Shown in pieces: positions 45,984-56,465 of a DNA stretch of 64,000 nt. A program made the translations under genes and the position numbers. The notes under the pieces were generated by a model. The model ran no database searches, was not told where the DNA came from, and saw only the letters and a list, made by a program, of their open reading frames with translations. The stretch spans positions 1,737,501 to 1,801,500 of the forward strand of contig NZ_CAHJXM010000001.1 of assembly GCF_903645295.1 (NCBI RefSeq), in the 5' to 3' direction. Source of the stretch: Bacillus sp. Marseille-Q1617 (GTDB lineage Bacteria; Bacillota; Bacilli; Bacillales; Bacillaceae_B). Each line of letters begins with the position of its first letter. Position 1 is the first letter of the stretch.

Positions 45984-46352
45984 ATGTCGGTATCATTTAA
46001 AGGAATTGATCATATTCAATTGGCTGCACCTGAAAATTGTGAATCAGATGCAAGGAGGTTTTATGGAGAAATAATAGGGTTGAAGGAGATTCCCAAACCT
46101 GAAAACCTGCGTGGAAGAGGAGGCTGTTGGTTCCAGTTTGGCTCACAGGAGATTCATGTAGGTATTCAGAAAGATTTTGTTCCAGCAACAAAAGCTCACC
46201 CGGGGTTGCTTGTAGAAGGGCTGGACAGCTTTCGCAGTACCTTAACTCTGAAAGGCATTGAAGTAAAAGAAGATACCCCGATTAATGGCAGAAACCGTTT
46301 TTTTGTATCAGACCCTTTTGGAAATAGAATAGAGTTTTTGGAATATCATTAA
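45984..46352 (+). CDS. VOC superfamily (glyoxalase-like) protein
   Basis: A 122-residue single-module VOC protein: FKGIDHIQLAAP, ARRFYGEIIGLKEI, GCWFQFGSQEIHVGIQ and FFVSDPFGNRIEFLE. Metal ligands expected at His in DHIQ, His in EIHVG and the final Glu in IEFLE. Function unknown: could be a lyase, dioxygenase-like or resistance protein. ATG 45984 with GAGGAGAG upstream. Separate from the catabolic operon by a terminator. Confidence 0.85.
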   Translation: MSVSFKGIDHIQLAAPENCESDARRFYGEIIGLKEIPKPENLRGRGGCWFQFGSQEIHVGIQKDFVPATKAHPGLLVEGLDSFRSTLTLKGIEVKEDTPINGRNRFFVSDPFGNRIEFLEYH

Positions 46353-46367
46353 TTTCACTGATCAATC

Positions 46368-46397
46368 ACATGCATCTTCTGTAGGAGATGCATGTTT
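46368..46397. terminator. Stem-loop between the VOC and VanW genes
   Basis: ACATGCATCT (46368-46377) pairs perfectly with AGATGCATGT (46386-46395), with only a short T stretch. It lies between convergent genes and starts right after the restored VanW stop codon, so it may serve both. Confidence 0.6.
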
Positions 46398-47325
46398 CAG
46401 TATGTCGATTTTCGAAATTCTTGAGGTAAATCCTTGGTTGAAGGTGGTACATCCCTTTTTTTAACATTGATTGTATCGGATGAATGGATTGTTACAATCA
46501 GCTGGCCCCCGTATACTTTCGAACGGATCAAGAGGGGCTGATTATAAATGTTGCGAAAACGAAATCAGGACCATACCAACTCACAGTAGCATCTCTTCCG
46601 TGAGGAACATAAGGGACCCTTTTACTATGATGAAAAAGTTCGACTATTTTAACCCCCGCAAGATCGACAGCATTGTATAGAGTGGAAGAGACCTGACAAA
46701 TACCTCCCCCGATATCTTCTGAAAGCTCTCCTCTTACTATGACGGGAGCCTTTTTATAACCTTTGTCTTTTGTACGTTTACCCACGACTTTGTTAAATGA
46801 AAATACTTCACCGGGAAAGACAACTGTATTGTTGATTTCATTTGCTGCAAGTGCAATATTATGAGACCGTTCCATATTATGTCGGTTGAAATAAGTGACA
46901 TATTGTCCGATTTGCTTGGTCCGGATCGAAGAAAGCAATTCACTATCCACTCTGGGATATATTACTTTTAAGGGTACTTCAATCGAAGTTGAGCCCTTAG
47001 AGAGTAAAGCTTCCAACAGCAGGTTATTGAACTTTTTTTCATGTAAAGTATATCCATTTTCATGCTGTATAATCTGATTGTTTTCATCCAAATATGAATC
47101 ACGGGGCGGAACCGACACTTTCTTGTTTATGTCTTCGATGATCTTTGCACTCACTTCTGGGTTGAGAAGTGGTTCGTCAATGCCTTTATATAATAAATCG
47201 TTTTTTTGATAGGACGAAAGCTGGCTTTCTTGAAAGGTAATATCGATTTGACCGGCGGAGGTTTCTTTCATAACAGGAAATGAAAGAAGAGTGATCAAAG
47301 TTAGTTTTGTCAATAGCTGTATCAA
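46397..47325 (-). pseudogene. VanW family protein, frameshifted near its 3' end
   Basis: The intact frame (46528-47325, 265 codons, TTG start after GGAAGGGA) has a signal peptide ending near TSAG and a VanW domain (HNIALAANEINNTVVFPGEV, GGGICQVSSTLYNAVDLAG, VPYVPHGRDATVSWYGPDF). It then leaves the family pattern as ATFIISPS-stop. Shifting frame by -1 after the GCA codon at 46554-46552 gives 51 more codons, NIYNQPLLIRSKVYGGQLIV and on, ending at 46397. This is what VanW domains have after PDFVF. So the gene is broken by one indel, or the read has an error there. VanW proteins are envelope-linked; biochemical role unknown. Confidence 0.8.
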
Positions 47326-47466
47326 CGGTTATCATTCCCTTCCTCAGTAGTATAGGTGAGTAATTTACTTTCATGTAGAAAATGTGAAGGATAATGATTT
47401 CCAATAATTACAGCTTATTCATTTGAGGTTCATTCAGAAACTATAGAAAAAAAGGTATGGTTCATT

Positions 47467-48324
47467 ATGTATTTTGCAAGGACCCTCATTGTTTATCTTC
47501 TTTTCCTTTTTATTATGACTGGACAAGGTGAAGCTGTAATGAAGATAGAAAATGAAAGTGCCATAAATGATCCGCGCCCCTCTTTTTCGATTGAACTTCT
47601 GCCGTGGCGTACTGTAAATGAAATGATACCGAATAAATCATTTTTCACGATCATTGACGTGGAAACAGGTCTTTATTTCAATGTGCAGCGGAGGGCAGGG
47701 AGTAAACATGCAGATGTCCAGCCCCTTACAAGAAAAGATACAAAAATCATGAAAAGTATATATGGGGGTAAATGGAGTTGGGATAGAAGAGCTATTTTGG
47801 TTCAATACAAAGACCTTTTGATCCCTGCTTCCATGAACGGAATGCCGCATGGAGCCGGAGCACTCCAAAATGGATTTCCTGGACACTTTTGTGTTCATTT
47901 TTATGGCAGTACCACACACAAAACCCCGACACCCGATTTGGCTCATAAATTGATGATTCTAAAAGCCGGTGGAGAACTTCATAGGTATTTATACAACATG
48001 GACCCGTATGAGAGCCTTCATATTATGGAAGTAGCAATCAATCAGCATGATGACAATCTTCTTTCACTTGTCTTGTCGGAAGGGAAGAAAGGTACTGCAA
48101 AAAAACTGATAAATGAGATAGAACACATCGATATTGCTGAACTTTCATTGCTCCCATCCGAGGATTTACATCCTCTTTTCGGGCTGGCCGTGAAAGCGAA
48201 GCTGAAGTGGATTTCGAATGAAAAAACGCAATTGGTAAAAAATGGTGAAGTAATCATCCGTAAAAATAGTCCTGAAGATCAATGGGCGATTGATGGTGAA
48301 ATTCTCACTGATTTGGTGAAATAG
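47467..48324 (+). CDS. Secreted protein with an L,D-transpeptidase-like HG...HxC motif
   Basis: A 285-residue protein with a signal peptide (cut near residue 23, GQGEA). Middle part: FFTIIDVETGLYFNVQRRAG, then HADVQPLTRKDTKIM and GGKWSWDRRAILVQ. H128-G129 and G139-HFCVHF (H140, C142, H144) follow. The order HG, then H-x-C, recalls YkuD transpeptidases (HG...SHGC), but the consensus is altered, so I infer a divergent relative rather than assign it. C-terminal 100 residues are helical and unassigned. Divergent from VanW. Weak site AAAGGT before the ATG. Confidence 0.65.
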   Translation: MYFARTLIVYLLFLFIMTGQGEAVMKIENESAINDPRPSFSIELLPWRTVNEMIPNKSFFTIIDVETGLYFNVQRRAGSKHADVQPLTRKDTKIMKSIYGGKWSWDRRAILVQYKDLLIPASMNGMPHGAGALQNGFPGHFCVHFYGSTTHKTPTPDLAHKLMILKAGGELHRYLYNMDPYESLHIMEVAINQHDDNLLSLVLSEGKKGTAKKLINEIEHIDIAELSLLPSEDLHPLFGLAVKAKLKWISNEKTQLVKNGEVIIRKNSPEDQWAIDGEILTDLVK

Positions 48325-48439
48325 TTTTCTGTCATTTACAGTTATTGTGAAAAATGTATGGAAAAAACGAAGCGGTAGAGTTTTTTCTCCAACAAACAGG
48401 GAAAAGGTTAGGTAAACAAATCGTGGAGGTTAGTAACTC

Positions 48440-49081
48440 ATGCTGGAGTTTATTATAAATGCGATTAGAGAACTGGGGATGTGGGGACTGTTGGCCGGGA
48501 ACGCAATCGAAGCTTCTTCTCTGCCTTTCCCTGGGGTATTAGTCACACTGACATATGGATATCTGCTTGACCCCTCATGGGGAAAGCTGATCAGTCTTGC
48601 TATTTTCAGCAGTCTGATTTATACCGTATTCAGTTACATTCCGTATGTGATCGGATTTAAAATAAAGCATACAATCAAAGATAAAACAAATGATAAAAAC
48701 ACAAGGAAAGTCGAAAAAGCCCAGAAGTGGTTCAGAAAGTATGGTGTATGGAGCATCGCTCTTTCGCGACCACTCGGGATCGGGAATTATATCTCCTACG
48801 CCTCCGGAATAAGTAAAGTAAACAAGATAAAGTTTGGCGTTCTTACGTTTATAGGAATCTTTCCAGTTACCTTTATCATGTTAATTGTCGGTAAAAATGG
48901 GCATTTAGAGTCGGTTCAGGCGTTAATGAGCAGTGTACAGAACTATATTTTCATCGGCGGGGCTGTATTACTCATCCTTTACATTGCTTACAAATTTCTA
49001 TACTCGGCCAAAAAGAAGAAAGGCGGAGACTCTTCCCAAGAAAACATAACTCCTAAAACGGCAAAGCAAGGTGAGTCATAA
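48440..49081 (+). CDS. DedA family membrane protein
   Basis: A 213-residue integral membrane protein (SNARE-associated/VTT domain). Family features: GMWGLLAGNAIEASSLPFPG at residues 13-32, KWFRKYGVWSIALSRPLGIG near 94, YISYASGISKVNKIKF. Members include UptA (undecaprenyl phosphate) and phosphatidylethanolamine flippases; which one this is cannot be told. Lys-rich tail. Good GGAGG upstream. Terminator and tandem repeats follow. Confidence 0.88.
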   Translation: MLEFIINAIRELGMWGLLAGNAIEASSLPFPGVLVTLTYGYLLDPSWGKLISLAIFSSLIYTVFSYIPYVIGFKIKHTIKDKTNDKNTRKVEKAQKWFRKYGVWSIALSRPLGIGNYISYASGISKVNKIKFGVLTFIGIFPVTFIMLIVGKNGHLESVQALMSSVQNYIFIGGAVLLILYIAYKFLYSAKKKKGGDSSQENITPKTAKQGES

Positions 49082-49119
49082 AAGGTAAGTGGGATAATAT
49101 TATTCACTCGCCGCTTCAT

Positions 49120-49152
49120 AATCGTCCATCCTTATAAGGGTGGCGATTTTTT
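49120..49152 (+). terminator. Terminator of the DedA gene
   Basis: AATCGtCCA.CCTTAT pairs with ATAAGG.TGGcGATT, then T-run. Confidence 0.8.
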
Positions 49153-49167
49153 AGTGTGAACAGGGCA

Positions 49168-49512
49168 TAGAGCGAAGCCCTTCCGCATTTCTTTTTGTCC
49201 AGCTCCGGCGGCTAGAGGCTCGAGGTCATAAGTCAAAAACATCAAAAAGGCAAAGAACGCCTTTCCGATGTTTTCGCCTTATGCTTGTCGCCTCTGAGCG
49301 AGCCGCCTCCGCTTTTCTTATTGTCCAGCTGCAGGGCTTAGAGGCCCATGTCATAAGCCAAATCGTCCAAGAAGGCAAAAAACGCCTTCATGGCCGATTC
49401 GTCTTATGCCACCTGCCTCTGAGCAAAGCCCTTCCGCATTTCTTATTGTCCAGCTGCAGGGCTTAGTGGCCCATGTCATAAGCCTCTCTTCAAAGCCCTT
49501 CCGCTTTTCTTT
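49168..49512. repeat. Tandem array of about 125-bp intergenic repeats
   Basis: Copy 0: tail only (49168-49194, ending CGAAGCCCTTCCGCATTTCT). Copy 1: 49195-49320. Copy 2: 49321-49445. Copy 3: 49446-49512, with the centre deleted. Each full copy starts TTGTCCAGCT(c/g)C, has GGTCATAAG or TGTCATAAG, a central hairpin, CTTATG, then a GC tail ending TCCGC(a/t)TTTCTT. Outer arms are complementary, so a copy folds as one long imperfect hairpin. Central arms differ between copies yet stay paired (AAAACATC/GATGTTTT against AATCGtCC/GGcCGATT). This looks like a widespread Bacillaceae intergenic repeat. No gene in 49082-49606. Confidence 0.8.
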
Positions 49513-49550
49513 TTTCCTCAATCTGTTACGTGCTCGTTATTGAGTCATTG

Positions 49551-49559
49551 TGATATAAT
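49551..49559 (+). promoter_or_regulatory. Extended -10 promoter of mutSL
   Basis: TGATATAAT is a perfect extended -10, 48 bases before the mutS start. No clear -35. Confidence 0.6.
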
Positions 49560-49606
49560 GAATAGTCGAGATTAGTAGAATTAGCATGAAAGGTTTGATT
49601 CGGACC

Positions 49607-52234
49607 ATGACTCAATATACGCCTATGATCAGGCAATATTTACAGGTGAAGGCAGATTATCAGGATGCCTTTTTATTTTTTCGTTTGGGAGATTTTTATG
49701 AAATGTTCTTTGATGATGCGATTTCAGCATCCCAGGAACTTGAAATAACGTTAACAAGCCGCGATGGGGGCGGCGAGGAAAGAATTCCTATGTGCGGGGT
49801 CCCTTATCATTCAGCACCTAATTACATAGAACAATTGATCGACAAAGGCTACAAAGTCGCCATATGCGAACAGACAGAGGATCCGAAGCAGGCAAAGGGA
49901 GTCGTCCGAAGGGAAGTGGTGCAGCTTATCACCCCAGGGACGGTAATGGACGGAAAGGGATTGAATGATAAGGAGAACAACTATATTGCCTCCGTGACAC
50001 CTTTTGACGACCTTATTTTCGGGCTCTCATATAGTGACCTCACTACCGGTGAATCTAAAGTGACCTTGGTAACGGATGGGATCCAAACATTATTAAATGA
50101 ACTATCTACCATTGGGGCAAAAGAAGTTGTCCTTCCACTTGATATAGATGAGGAAATTCAAAGAAAGATCAATGAAAGAAATGAGCTTACACTTTCATTT
50201 GAAGGGGAAACAAGACTGGATGTTTCTTTCTCTCATCTTCTTGCATCCCTTGAACAGGATAAACTGAAAGAGGCAGCCGCCAGGCTCTTTCAATATTTGT
50301 TCCGTACCCAGAAAAGAAGCCTGGATCATTTGCAGAAAGTAGAGACCTATCATATCTATCAATATATGAAGATGGATTACTATTCAAAACGGAATCTCGA
50401 ATTGACCGAAACGATCCGATCCAAAGGAAAAAAAGGCTCACTCCTCTGGCTTCTTGATGAAACCATGACGGCCATGGGCGCACGTCTGCTGAAACAATGG
50501 ATAGATCGTCCTCTTATCCAATTAAAAGATATCCAAAAACGTCAGACTGTGGTTGAAGTCCTTTTGGAAAGGTTCTTTGAGAGACAGGACCTGAGGGAAC
50601 GTCTAAAAGAAGTGTATGATTTGGAGCGGTTGGCAGGAAGGGTCGCCTTCGGGAATGTCAATGCACGTGATCTTATCCAGTTGAAAAAATCACTTCAGCA
50701 GATCCCTGTCTTAAGACACCTAGTTGAGACCATGGGAAATGAAGCAACAGATCAACTTGTCTCAGAATTGGATCCGTGTGAAGAGCTGACTGATTTATTG
50801 GAACAGGCACTGGTTGACAACCCTCCTCTTTCAATTAAAGAAGGCAGCCTCATGAGGGATGGATACCATGAAGAGCTGGATCAGTATCGAGATGCAAGTA
50901 AGAACGGAAAAAGCTGGATTGCAGAACTCGAACGAAAAGAGAGAGAGCGTACGGGAATCCGTTCATTGAAAGTCGGTTTTAATCGGGTATTCGGTTATTA
51001 CATCGAAGTGACAAAAGCCAATCTTCAGCATTTAGAAGAGGGACGGTATGAAAGAAAGCAAACATTAACAAATGCGGAGCGCTTTATTACACCTGAATTA
51101 AAGGAGAAAGAATCCCTCATTCTTCAGGCTGATGAAAAATCAGTGGATTTAGAGTATGAGCTTTTTATAGGGATCCGCGAAACGGTGAAAGAGTATATTC
51201 CGCGTCTTCAGAAATTGGCCAGACTGGTAAGTGAACTTGATGTCCTTCAATGTTTTGCAACGGTAAGCGAGAAAAGGCATTACAATAAACCTTCATTTAA
51301 TGATGATCGGAAAATCATTCTTAAGGATGGCCGTCACCCTGTAGTTGAAAAAGTCATGGGTGCTCAGGAATATGTGCCAAATGACTGCTATATGGATGCA
51401 GAACGGGAAATGCTGTTAATCACTGGACCTAACATGTCGGGTAAAAGTACGTATATGCGTCAAGTAGCCCTTACATCCATCCTTGCCCAAATCGGTTGTT
51501 ATGTCCCTGCAGATCAAGCAGACCTGCCGATTTTTGATCAGGTATTTACCCGCATCGGTGCAGCCGATGACTTGATTTCCGGCCAGAGCACGTTTATGGT
51601 TGAAATGCTCGAGGCAAAGAATGCAATCGTCAATGCGACGCAGCAGAGTTTGATCCTATTCGATGAAATAGGCCGTGGAACTTCCACATACGACGGTATG
51701 GCTCTTGCTCAGGCGATCATTGAATATATACATGAAAATATCGGTGCAAAAACGCTGTTTTCCACGCATTATCATGAATTGACCATCCTTGAAGAAGAAT
51801 TGAGAAAAGTGAAAAATGTCCATGTCAGTGCAATGGAACAGAACGGAAAACTTGTTTTCCTTCACAAAATCAAAGATGGGGCTGCCGATAAAAGTTACGG
51901 GATCCATGTAGCGGAACTTGCCGATCTCCCGCCAGCACTGATTCAGCGAGCGAACGAGATATTATCCCAGCTTGAACAAAAGGAAGACGGGTTGTCTCTA
52001 TCCAAACAGGATGCGGATCTGAGAAGAGATGCAAAATCAGAAGCCGCTCCGGTTAATGATGAAATCGCTCAGTTATCCTTTTTCCAGACAGAAAAGAAGG
52101 GTTCCAATGATTTACCTGTTAAATCAAAAGAAAAGAAACTCCTGGATGAACTAAAGAAACTCGATATACTTGAAATGACCCCGTTGGATGCGATGAACAC
52201 TTTATATTCAATCCAAAAAAAGTTAAAAAACTAA
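49607..52234 (+). CDS. mutS: DNA mismatch repair protein MutS
   Basis: An 875-residue mismatch sensor. N-terminal mismatch-binding domain with the Phe-x-Glu wedge in [13 protein letters not shown] (about 28-40). Core and lever domains. ATPase with Walker [10 protein letters not shown] near 607 and [14 protein letters not shown]-terminal part before the end carries [11 protein letters not shown], a beta-clamp-binding-type motif (QLSFF). ATG 49607 was chosen by family alignment ([15 protein letters not shown] start); an ATG at 49586 would add seven residues. Followed after 13 bases by mutL. Confidence 0.95.
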   Translation: MTQYTPMIRQYLQVKADYQDAFLFFRLGDFYEMFFDDAISASQELEITLTSRDGGGEERIPMCGVPYHSAPNYIEQLIDKGYKVAICEQTEDPKQAKGVVRREVVQLITPGTVMDGKGLNDKENNYIASVTPFDDLIFGLSYSDLTTGESKVTLVTDGIQTLLNELSTIGAKEVVLPLDIDEEIQRKINERNELTLSFEGETRLDVSFSHLLASLEQDKLKEAAARLFQYLFRTQKRSLDHLQKVETYHIYQYMKMDYYSKRNLELTETIRSKGKKGSLLWLLDETMTAMGARLLKQWIDRPLIQLKDIQKRQTVVEVLLERFFERQDLRERLKEVYDLERLAGRVAFGNVNARDLIQLKKSLQQIPVLRHLVETMGNEATDQLVSELDPCEELTDLLEQALVDNPPLSIKEGSLMRDGYHEELDQYRDASKNGKSWIAELERKERERTGIRSLKVGFNRVFGYYIEVTKANLQHLEEGRYERKQTLTNAERFITPELKEKESLILQADEKSVDLEYELFIGIRETVKEYIPRLQKLARLVSELDVLQCFATVSEKRHYNKPSFNDDRKIILKDGRHPVVEKVMGAQEYVPNDCYMDAEREMLLITGPNMSGKSTYMRQVALTSILAQIGCYVPADQADLPIFDQVFTRIGAADDLISGQSTFMVEMLEAKNAIVNATQQSLILFDEIGRGTSTYDGMALAQAIIEYIHENIGAKTLFSTHYHELTILEEELRKVKNVHVSAMEQNGKLVFLHKIKDGAADKSYGIHVAELADLPPALIQRANEILSQLEQKEDGLSLSKQDADLRRDAKSEAAPVNDEIAQLSFFQTEKKGSNDLPVKSKEKKLLDELKKLDILEMTPLDAMNTLYSIQKKLKN

Positions 52235-52247
52235 GGGCGGTGTAAAC

Positions 52248-54134
52248 GTGGCGAAAATCTTTCAACTAGACGACTCGCTTTCAAACAAAATTGCCGCGGG
52301 CGAGGTTGTTGAAAGGCCCGCTTCAGTCGTAAAAGAACTCTTGGAAAATAGTATAGATGCTAATGGAAACGTAATTGAAATTCATATAGAAGAAGCGGGT
52401 CTCAACTCCATCCGCATCATTGATAATGGCGATGGCATCGAAGAAGAAGATGTTGAGACAGCTTTCAGGCGTCATGCAACGAGTAAGATAAAAGATGAAA
52501 ATGATCTCTTCCGGATCCGCACATTGGGGTTTAGAGGAGAGGCACTGCCGAGTATCGCTTCAGTTTCTCATTTCACTCTGAAAACAAGTACGGGAAATGG
52601 CCCTGGTACATTCATCGAGCTCCAGGGAGGGGAGATTGTGAAACTGGAGAATACTTCTTCAAGGAAAGGAACAGATATCACAGTTTCACAGATTTTCTTT
52701 AATACTCCCGCGAGGTTAAAGTACTTAAAGACCATTCATACAGAACTTGGAAACATCAGTGACGTCGTAAACCGCATTGCGCTGGCTCATCCCGATGTGT
52801 CAATTAAACTGCTGCATAATGGCAAATCACTTCTTCATACGAATGGAAACGGTGATGTCCTTCAAGTACTGGCGGCCATCTATGGAGTGGGAATCGCAAA
52901 GAAAATGGTTCCTATTGATGTAAGTACACTTGACTTCCGTATAAATGGATATGTCTCTCTCCCTGAGGTCACCCGTGCATCAAGAAATTATATTTCCACG
53001 ATGATCAATGGGAGGTTCATTAAGAATTATGCTTTGGCAAAAGCGATAGGAGAAGGGTATCATACACTGCTCCCGATTGGGAGGCACCCGATTGTTTTAT
53101 TAAATATTGAAATGGACCCTGTTCTAGTAGATGTAAACGTCCATCCTTCCAAAATGGAAGTCCGTATAAGCAAGGAAAGTGAATTAAATACGCTAGTGAC
53201 GGATGGGATTAAAACGATCTTTAAAAGGAAGGAACTCATTCCTTCTGGAGCTATTGTTCAGAGAGCCGCGAAACCGAAGTCTGATCAAACGTATATGGAC
53301 TTGGATCACAGACCTGTACCCGAAAAGAAAGAAGCGCGCATTTCATGGCCTGTGACTGAACCAGACCATGGGATCGGGGATGTGAAAAAGAAACAAACGT
53401 ATGATTCACATCAAATGGTAAATGAAGAGAAAACACCTTTACCTACTGAAACAACTGCTTTAATTAATGATACGAAAGAAACAATGCACGTTGAATCTGA
53501 AATGATTCAAACAAAAGAGGTCGAGCTGAATGAAGCAGCTAATGAATCATTCAGGGTTCCCCCTCTTTATCCTGTGGGACAGATGCACGGCACATATATT
53601 TTTGCTCAAAATGACCAAGGACTGTATATCATTGATCAACATGCTGCACAGGAACGCATCAAATATGAATATTTCAAAGAAAAAGTCGGTCAGGTGGCCA
53701 AGGAGCTTCAAGAGCTGCTCGTACCGATGACATTGGAGTATTCCACTGATGAGTATATAAAAATAAATGAAAACCGATCAGCACTTGAAGAAGTGGGGGT
53801 CTTCCTTGAAGAGTTCGGCCATAACAGCTTCATTGTACGTTCCCATCCCCAATGGTTTCCTCAAGGGGAAGAAAAAGAAACCATCGAAGATATGATTCAG
53901 CAGGTGTTAAAAATGAATCGGGTGGATATCAGGAGGCTGCGGGAGGAAGCAGCAATCATGATGAGCTGCAAAGGCTCTATTAAGGCCAATCATTATCTCA
54001 GGAATGATGAGATTCTTGCATTGTTAGATGAATTGAGGAGGACGACCGATCCTTTCACATGTCCACACGGACGCCCTATCATCATTCATTACTCCACATA
54101 TGAAATGGAAAAAATGTTCAAGCGAATAATGTAA
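52248..54134 (+). CDS. mutL: DNA mismatch repair endonuclease MutL
   Basis: A 628-residue GHKL ATPase: [35 protein letters not shown] and [13 protein letters not shown] near the N-terminus. A poorly conserved linker (about 335-440). The C-terminal endonuclease domain has [12 protein letters not shown] near 463, the metal-binding motif of nicking MutL in bacteria without MutH, and CPHGRP near the end. GTG start with GGGCGGTG. Partner of MutS. Confidence 0.95.
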   Translation: MAKIFQLDDSLSNKIAAGEVVERPASVVKELLENSIDANGNVIEIHIEEAGLNSIRIIDNGDGIEEEDVETAFRRHATSKIKDENDLFRIRTLGFRGEALPSIASVSHFTLKTSTGNGPGTFIELQGGEIVKLENTSSRKGTDITVSQIFFNTPARLKYLKTIHTELGNISDVVNRIALAHPDVSIKLLHNGKSLLHTNGNGDVLQVLAAIYGVGIAKKMVPIDVSTLDFRINGYVSLPEVTRASRNYISTMINGRFIKNYALAKAIGEGYHTLLPIGRHPIVLLNIEMDPVLVDVNVHPSKMEVRISKESELNTLVTDGIKTIFKRKELIPSGAIVQRAAKPKSDQTYMDLDHRPVPEKKEARISWPVTEPDHGIGDVKKKQTYDSHQMVNEEKTPLPTETTALINDTKETMHVESEMIQTKEVELNEAANESFRVPPLYPVGQMHGTYIFAQNDQGLYIIDQHAAQERIKYEYFKEKVGQVAKELQELLVPMTLEYSTDEYIKINENRSALEEVGVFLEEFGHNSFIVRSHPQWFPQGEEKETIEDMIQQVLKMNRVDIRRLREEAAIMMSCKGSIKANHYLRNDEILALLDELRRTTDPFTCPHGRPIIIHYSTYEMEKMFKRIM

Positions 54135-54144
54135 AACAACGCAG

Positions 54145-54173
54145 GAAGCCTGGTAAACCCGGGCTTCTTTTTT
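54145..54173 (+). terminator. Terminator of mutSL
   Basis: GAAGCCTGG pairs with CCCGGGCTTC through one G-U pair, then T-run. Confidence 0.85.
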
Positions 54174-54250
54174 ATTCGTATATTTATTTTCAATAATACT
54201 GTTATGTTAACTTTTGAAAAATGGTACCTATATTATGTTGGATATTTATA

Positions 54251-54293
54251 TTTAGTGTTGAATTATTTCAACTTTAGTGTAAAATTACACTAA
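54251..54293. promoter_or_regulatory. Palindromic operator candidates before the FAD oxidoreductase gene
   Basis: TTAGTGTAA-aa-TTACACTAA (54274-54293) is a perfect 9+2+9 palindrome, 12 bases before the ribosome binding site. Just upstream is GTTGAA-ttat-TTCAAC (54257-54272). TTTAGTGT occurs at both 54251 and 54273. This is typical of a TetR- or MarR-type operator, but no such regulator is encoded nearby. Confidence 0.55.
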
Positions 54294-54318
54294 AAGGAAC
54301 ATACTGGGGGAGTTGGGA

Positions 54319-55770
54319 ATGTTTTTAAATTCTATAAAGAAAAAGAGTATCTTTATCATTCTTATTCTATTACTTGCTTACTCTTCAGCTTTTACATTAA
54401 TTGCGTCAAACAAAAAAGAAGAAAATGTCATATCAGACGTGGGGCGTTTAATGCCGACTAAAATCAAGAAAGTGATAAAAGGCAAGGAAGAAAACAGTAT
54501 GATTGAAACAATCACAGATGCGAATGAAAATGATCTAAAGATATCGGTTGCGGGCAAACGGCACAGCCAAGGGGGACATACGTATTATCAAGATGGCGTT
54601 GTGTTGGATATGACGGATTATAATGAAATTCTACATGTCGATCCCGGGAAAAAGACGATACATGTACAAAGCGGGGCGACTTGGGATGATATTCAACGGG
54701 CAGTGAATCCGTATGGTTTAGCGGTGAAAGTGATGCAATCACAAAATATATTCACAATAGGAGGTTCTCTCTCTGTAAATGTCCATGGAAGGGATATTAG
54801 AAACGGATCATTAATCGAGACAGTCAACTGGTTCAGATTATTGAAACCGGATGGGACGATTATAAAGGTTTCCAGGACTGAAAACAGTGAATATTTCCCT
54901 TTGGTGATAGGGGGATATGGCTTATTCGGGGTCATCCTTGATTGTGAACTTCAATTAACGGAAGATGAATTATATACGATGAGAACGGAAGAAATATCAT
55001 ACGAAGAGTATACGGAATATTTTAAAGAAAATGTACTGGCTGAAGATAAAGTGAAAATGCATTTAGGGAGAATCTCGACAGCCCCTCATTCCTTTTTGGA
55101 AGAGATGTATGTAACAGACTATTATTCAAGTGAAAATCAAAAAGAATACAGTGTGTACAGTGAACTTAAAGAGGAGAGGTTCACTTTTTTAACTAAGTTC
55201 CTGCTCGGGTTATCCCGGGATTTCAATTGGGGGAAGGATGCATTCTGGGACATGCAGAAAGCATTCTTTCTCAAGCGCAATGAGAAATTGGTGACGAGAA
55301 ACAACGTCATGCGTTCAGAATCGGAATTCCTTGAATATGAAGCAAAGAATAATACTGATATTCTACAGGAATATTTTGTCCCTGTGGATGAATATGAAGA
55401 TTATATCAACGACTTAAGGACCTACCTTCAAAAAAGGGATTTAAATTTGTTGAACATTACTGTCCGGTATGTTGAGCGTAACAATGAGGCAGTCATGTCT
55501 TTCGCTAAAGAGGATATGTTTGCACTGGTGCTCCTCATTAATCAAGGAATGAATGAAGAAGATATGGCAGAGACAGAAGAAACAGTGAGGGGGATGATCG
55601 ACATTACTTTAGAGCATGGTGGCAGTTATTATTTGCCCTATTATGAGTATCCGACAATAGATCAGATGAAAGAGGCCTACCCGAATAGTGAGGAATTCTT
55701 TCAACAGAAAAGAAAACTGGACCCCGACGAACGCTTCATGAATCAATTTTATGAGAAGTATGGCTTATGA
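54319..55770 (+). CDS. Membrane-anchored FAD-binding oxidoreductase (FAD_binding_4/VAO type)
   Basis: A 483-residue protein. N-terminal membrane helix or uncleaved signal (residues 9-29, no lipobox). The FAD-binding PCMH fold shows [15 protein letters not shown] near 73, [29 protein letters not shown] and GGYGLFGVI. The C-terminal half resembles the cap domain of sugar-alcohol and DprE1-like oxidases. Substrate unknown; the active face would be outside the membrane. ATG 54319 with GGGGGAG. Coupled to the next gene by an ATGA overlap. Between mutL and miaA, so an accessory insertion. Confidence 0.8.
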   Translation: MFLNSIKKKSIFIILILLLAYSSAFTLIASNKKEENVISDVGRLMPTKIKKVIKGKEENSMIETITDANENDLKISVAGKRHSQGGHTYYQDGVVLDMTDYNEILHVDPGKKTIHVQSGATWDDIQRAVNPYGLAVKVMQSQNIFTIGGSLSVNVHGRDIRNGSLIETVNWFRLLKPDGTIIKVSRTENSEYFPLVIGGYGLFGVILDCELQLTEDELYTMRTEEISYEEYTEYFKENVLAEDKVKMHLGRISTAPHSFLEEMYVTDYYSSENQKEYSVYSELKEERFTFLTKFLLGLSRDFNWGKDAFWDMQKAFFLKRNEKLVTRNNVMRSESEFLEYEAKNNTDILQEYFVPVDEYEDYINDLRTYLQKRDLNLLNITVRYVERNNEAVMSFAKEDMFALVLLINQGMNEEDMAETEETVRGMIDITLEHGGSYYLPYYEYPTIDQMKEAYPNSEEFFQQKRKLDPDERFMNQFYEKYGL

Positions 55771-56342
55771 GATGGTTCATATTATCCCAAAGTTTCGCCA
55801 TGACTGCAGCTAGTGTATCGTTTCCGTTCTATTTGCTCTTCATACAGAATATTGGCCGGTCATTTTCTTCCTTTGGATTTGCATACGGGTTATTCACGCT
55901 GAGTGCAGCACTCAGTCACCGCTTGATCGGGAAGTTGGCGGATCAATCAGGCGGTTTGAGACTATTGATCTTTTATGCTGTTGGAATGAGCTTTCTCTTC
56001 CTCCTCATACCTTCTGTGACATCTATAGAGACAGTTTATTTCATCCAAATCATCCTCGGTATTCTGGGAGCCGTCCAAAAGACGAGTGAAAAGCTGGTCC
56101 TCAGTGATATTCCGCATGCCGGCAGCAGGGGCAAGATGATCGGAAACTATCATTTTTGGACTTCCCTGAGCTCTAGTTTTGCTGTCATGGGGACCGGTCT
56201 ATTTTTGAATTACTTTACCATCCATTATATTTTTTATGGGTGCTCCATGTTTTTTCTGATAAGTGGAATAAGTCTCATCTTTGGTCATGAAGAACGTATA
56301 CAAACCAATAAACTGCCAACAAAAAAAACGAAAGGGGGCTGA
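55767..56342 (+). CDS. Half-size major facilitator superfamily protein (six helices)
   Basis: A 191-residue hydrophobic protein with about six membrane helices. It shows an N-half MFS layout, including the A-like loop [18 protein letters not shown] between helices 2 and 3. Normal MFS proteins have twelve. No second half is found downstream in any frame. It ends in a basic tail (LPTKKTKGG) whose codons form part of the terminator. Its start overlaps the oxidoreductase stop (ATGA), so the two are made together. It may act as a dimer or be a remnant. Confidence 0.72.
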   Translation: MRWFILSQSFAMTAASVSFPFYLLFIQNIGRSFSSFGFAYGLFTLSAALSHRLIGKLADQSGGLRLLIFYAVGMSFLFLLIPSVTSIETVYFIQIILGILGAVQKTSEKLVLSDIPHAGSRGKMIGNYHFWTSLSSSFAVMGTGLFLNYFTIHYIFYGCSMFFLISGISLIFGHEERIQTNKLPTKKTKGG

Positions 56343-56358
56343 ATCTCTTTCGTTTTTT
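56323..56358 (+). terminator. Terminator overlapping the end of the half-MFS gene
   Basis: AAAAAACGAAAG (56323-56334) pairs perfectly with CTTTCGTTTTTT (56347-56358). The 5' arm encodes part of the last residues before the stop at 56340-56342. Confidence 0.8.
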
Positions 56359-56465
56359 ATAACTCTTCCATTTTTTGAAATTAAGAAGGATATCGTAAAT
56401 AAAAAGCTAATATTAAATAAAGGATACATTTCTGAATTTTCAATAAAATACACAGGGGGAGTAAG

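Noticed and set aside
46471..46680. Plus-strand frame opposite the VanW end
   Set aside because: Antisense to the frameshifted VanW gene; the reverse strand has clear family sequence.
49281..49466. 61-codon frame within the tandem repeats
   Set aside because: It is made wholly of repeat sequence and has no ribosome binding site.
49195..49512. CRISPR-like array
   Set aside because: Only two full units of 125 bp, no short repeat/spacer pattern and no cas genes.
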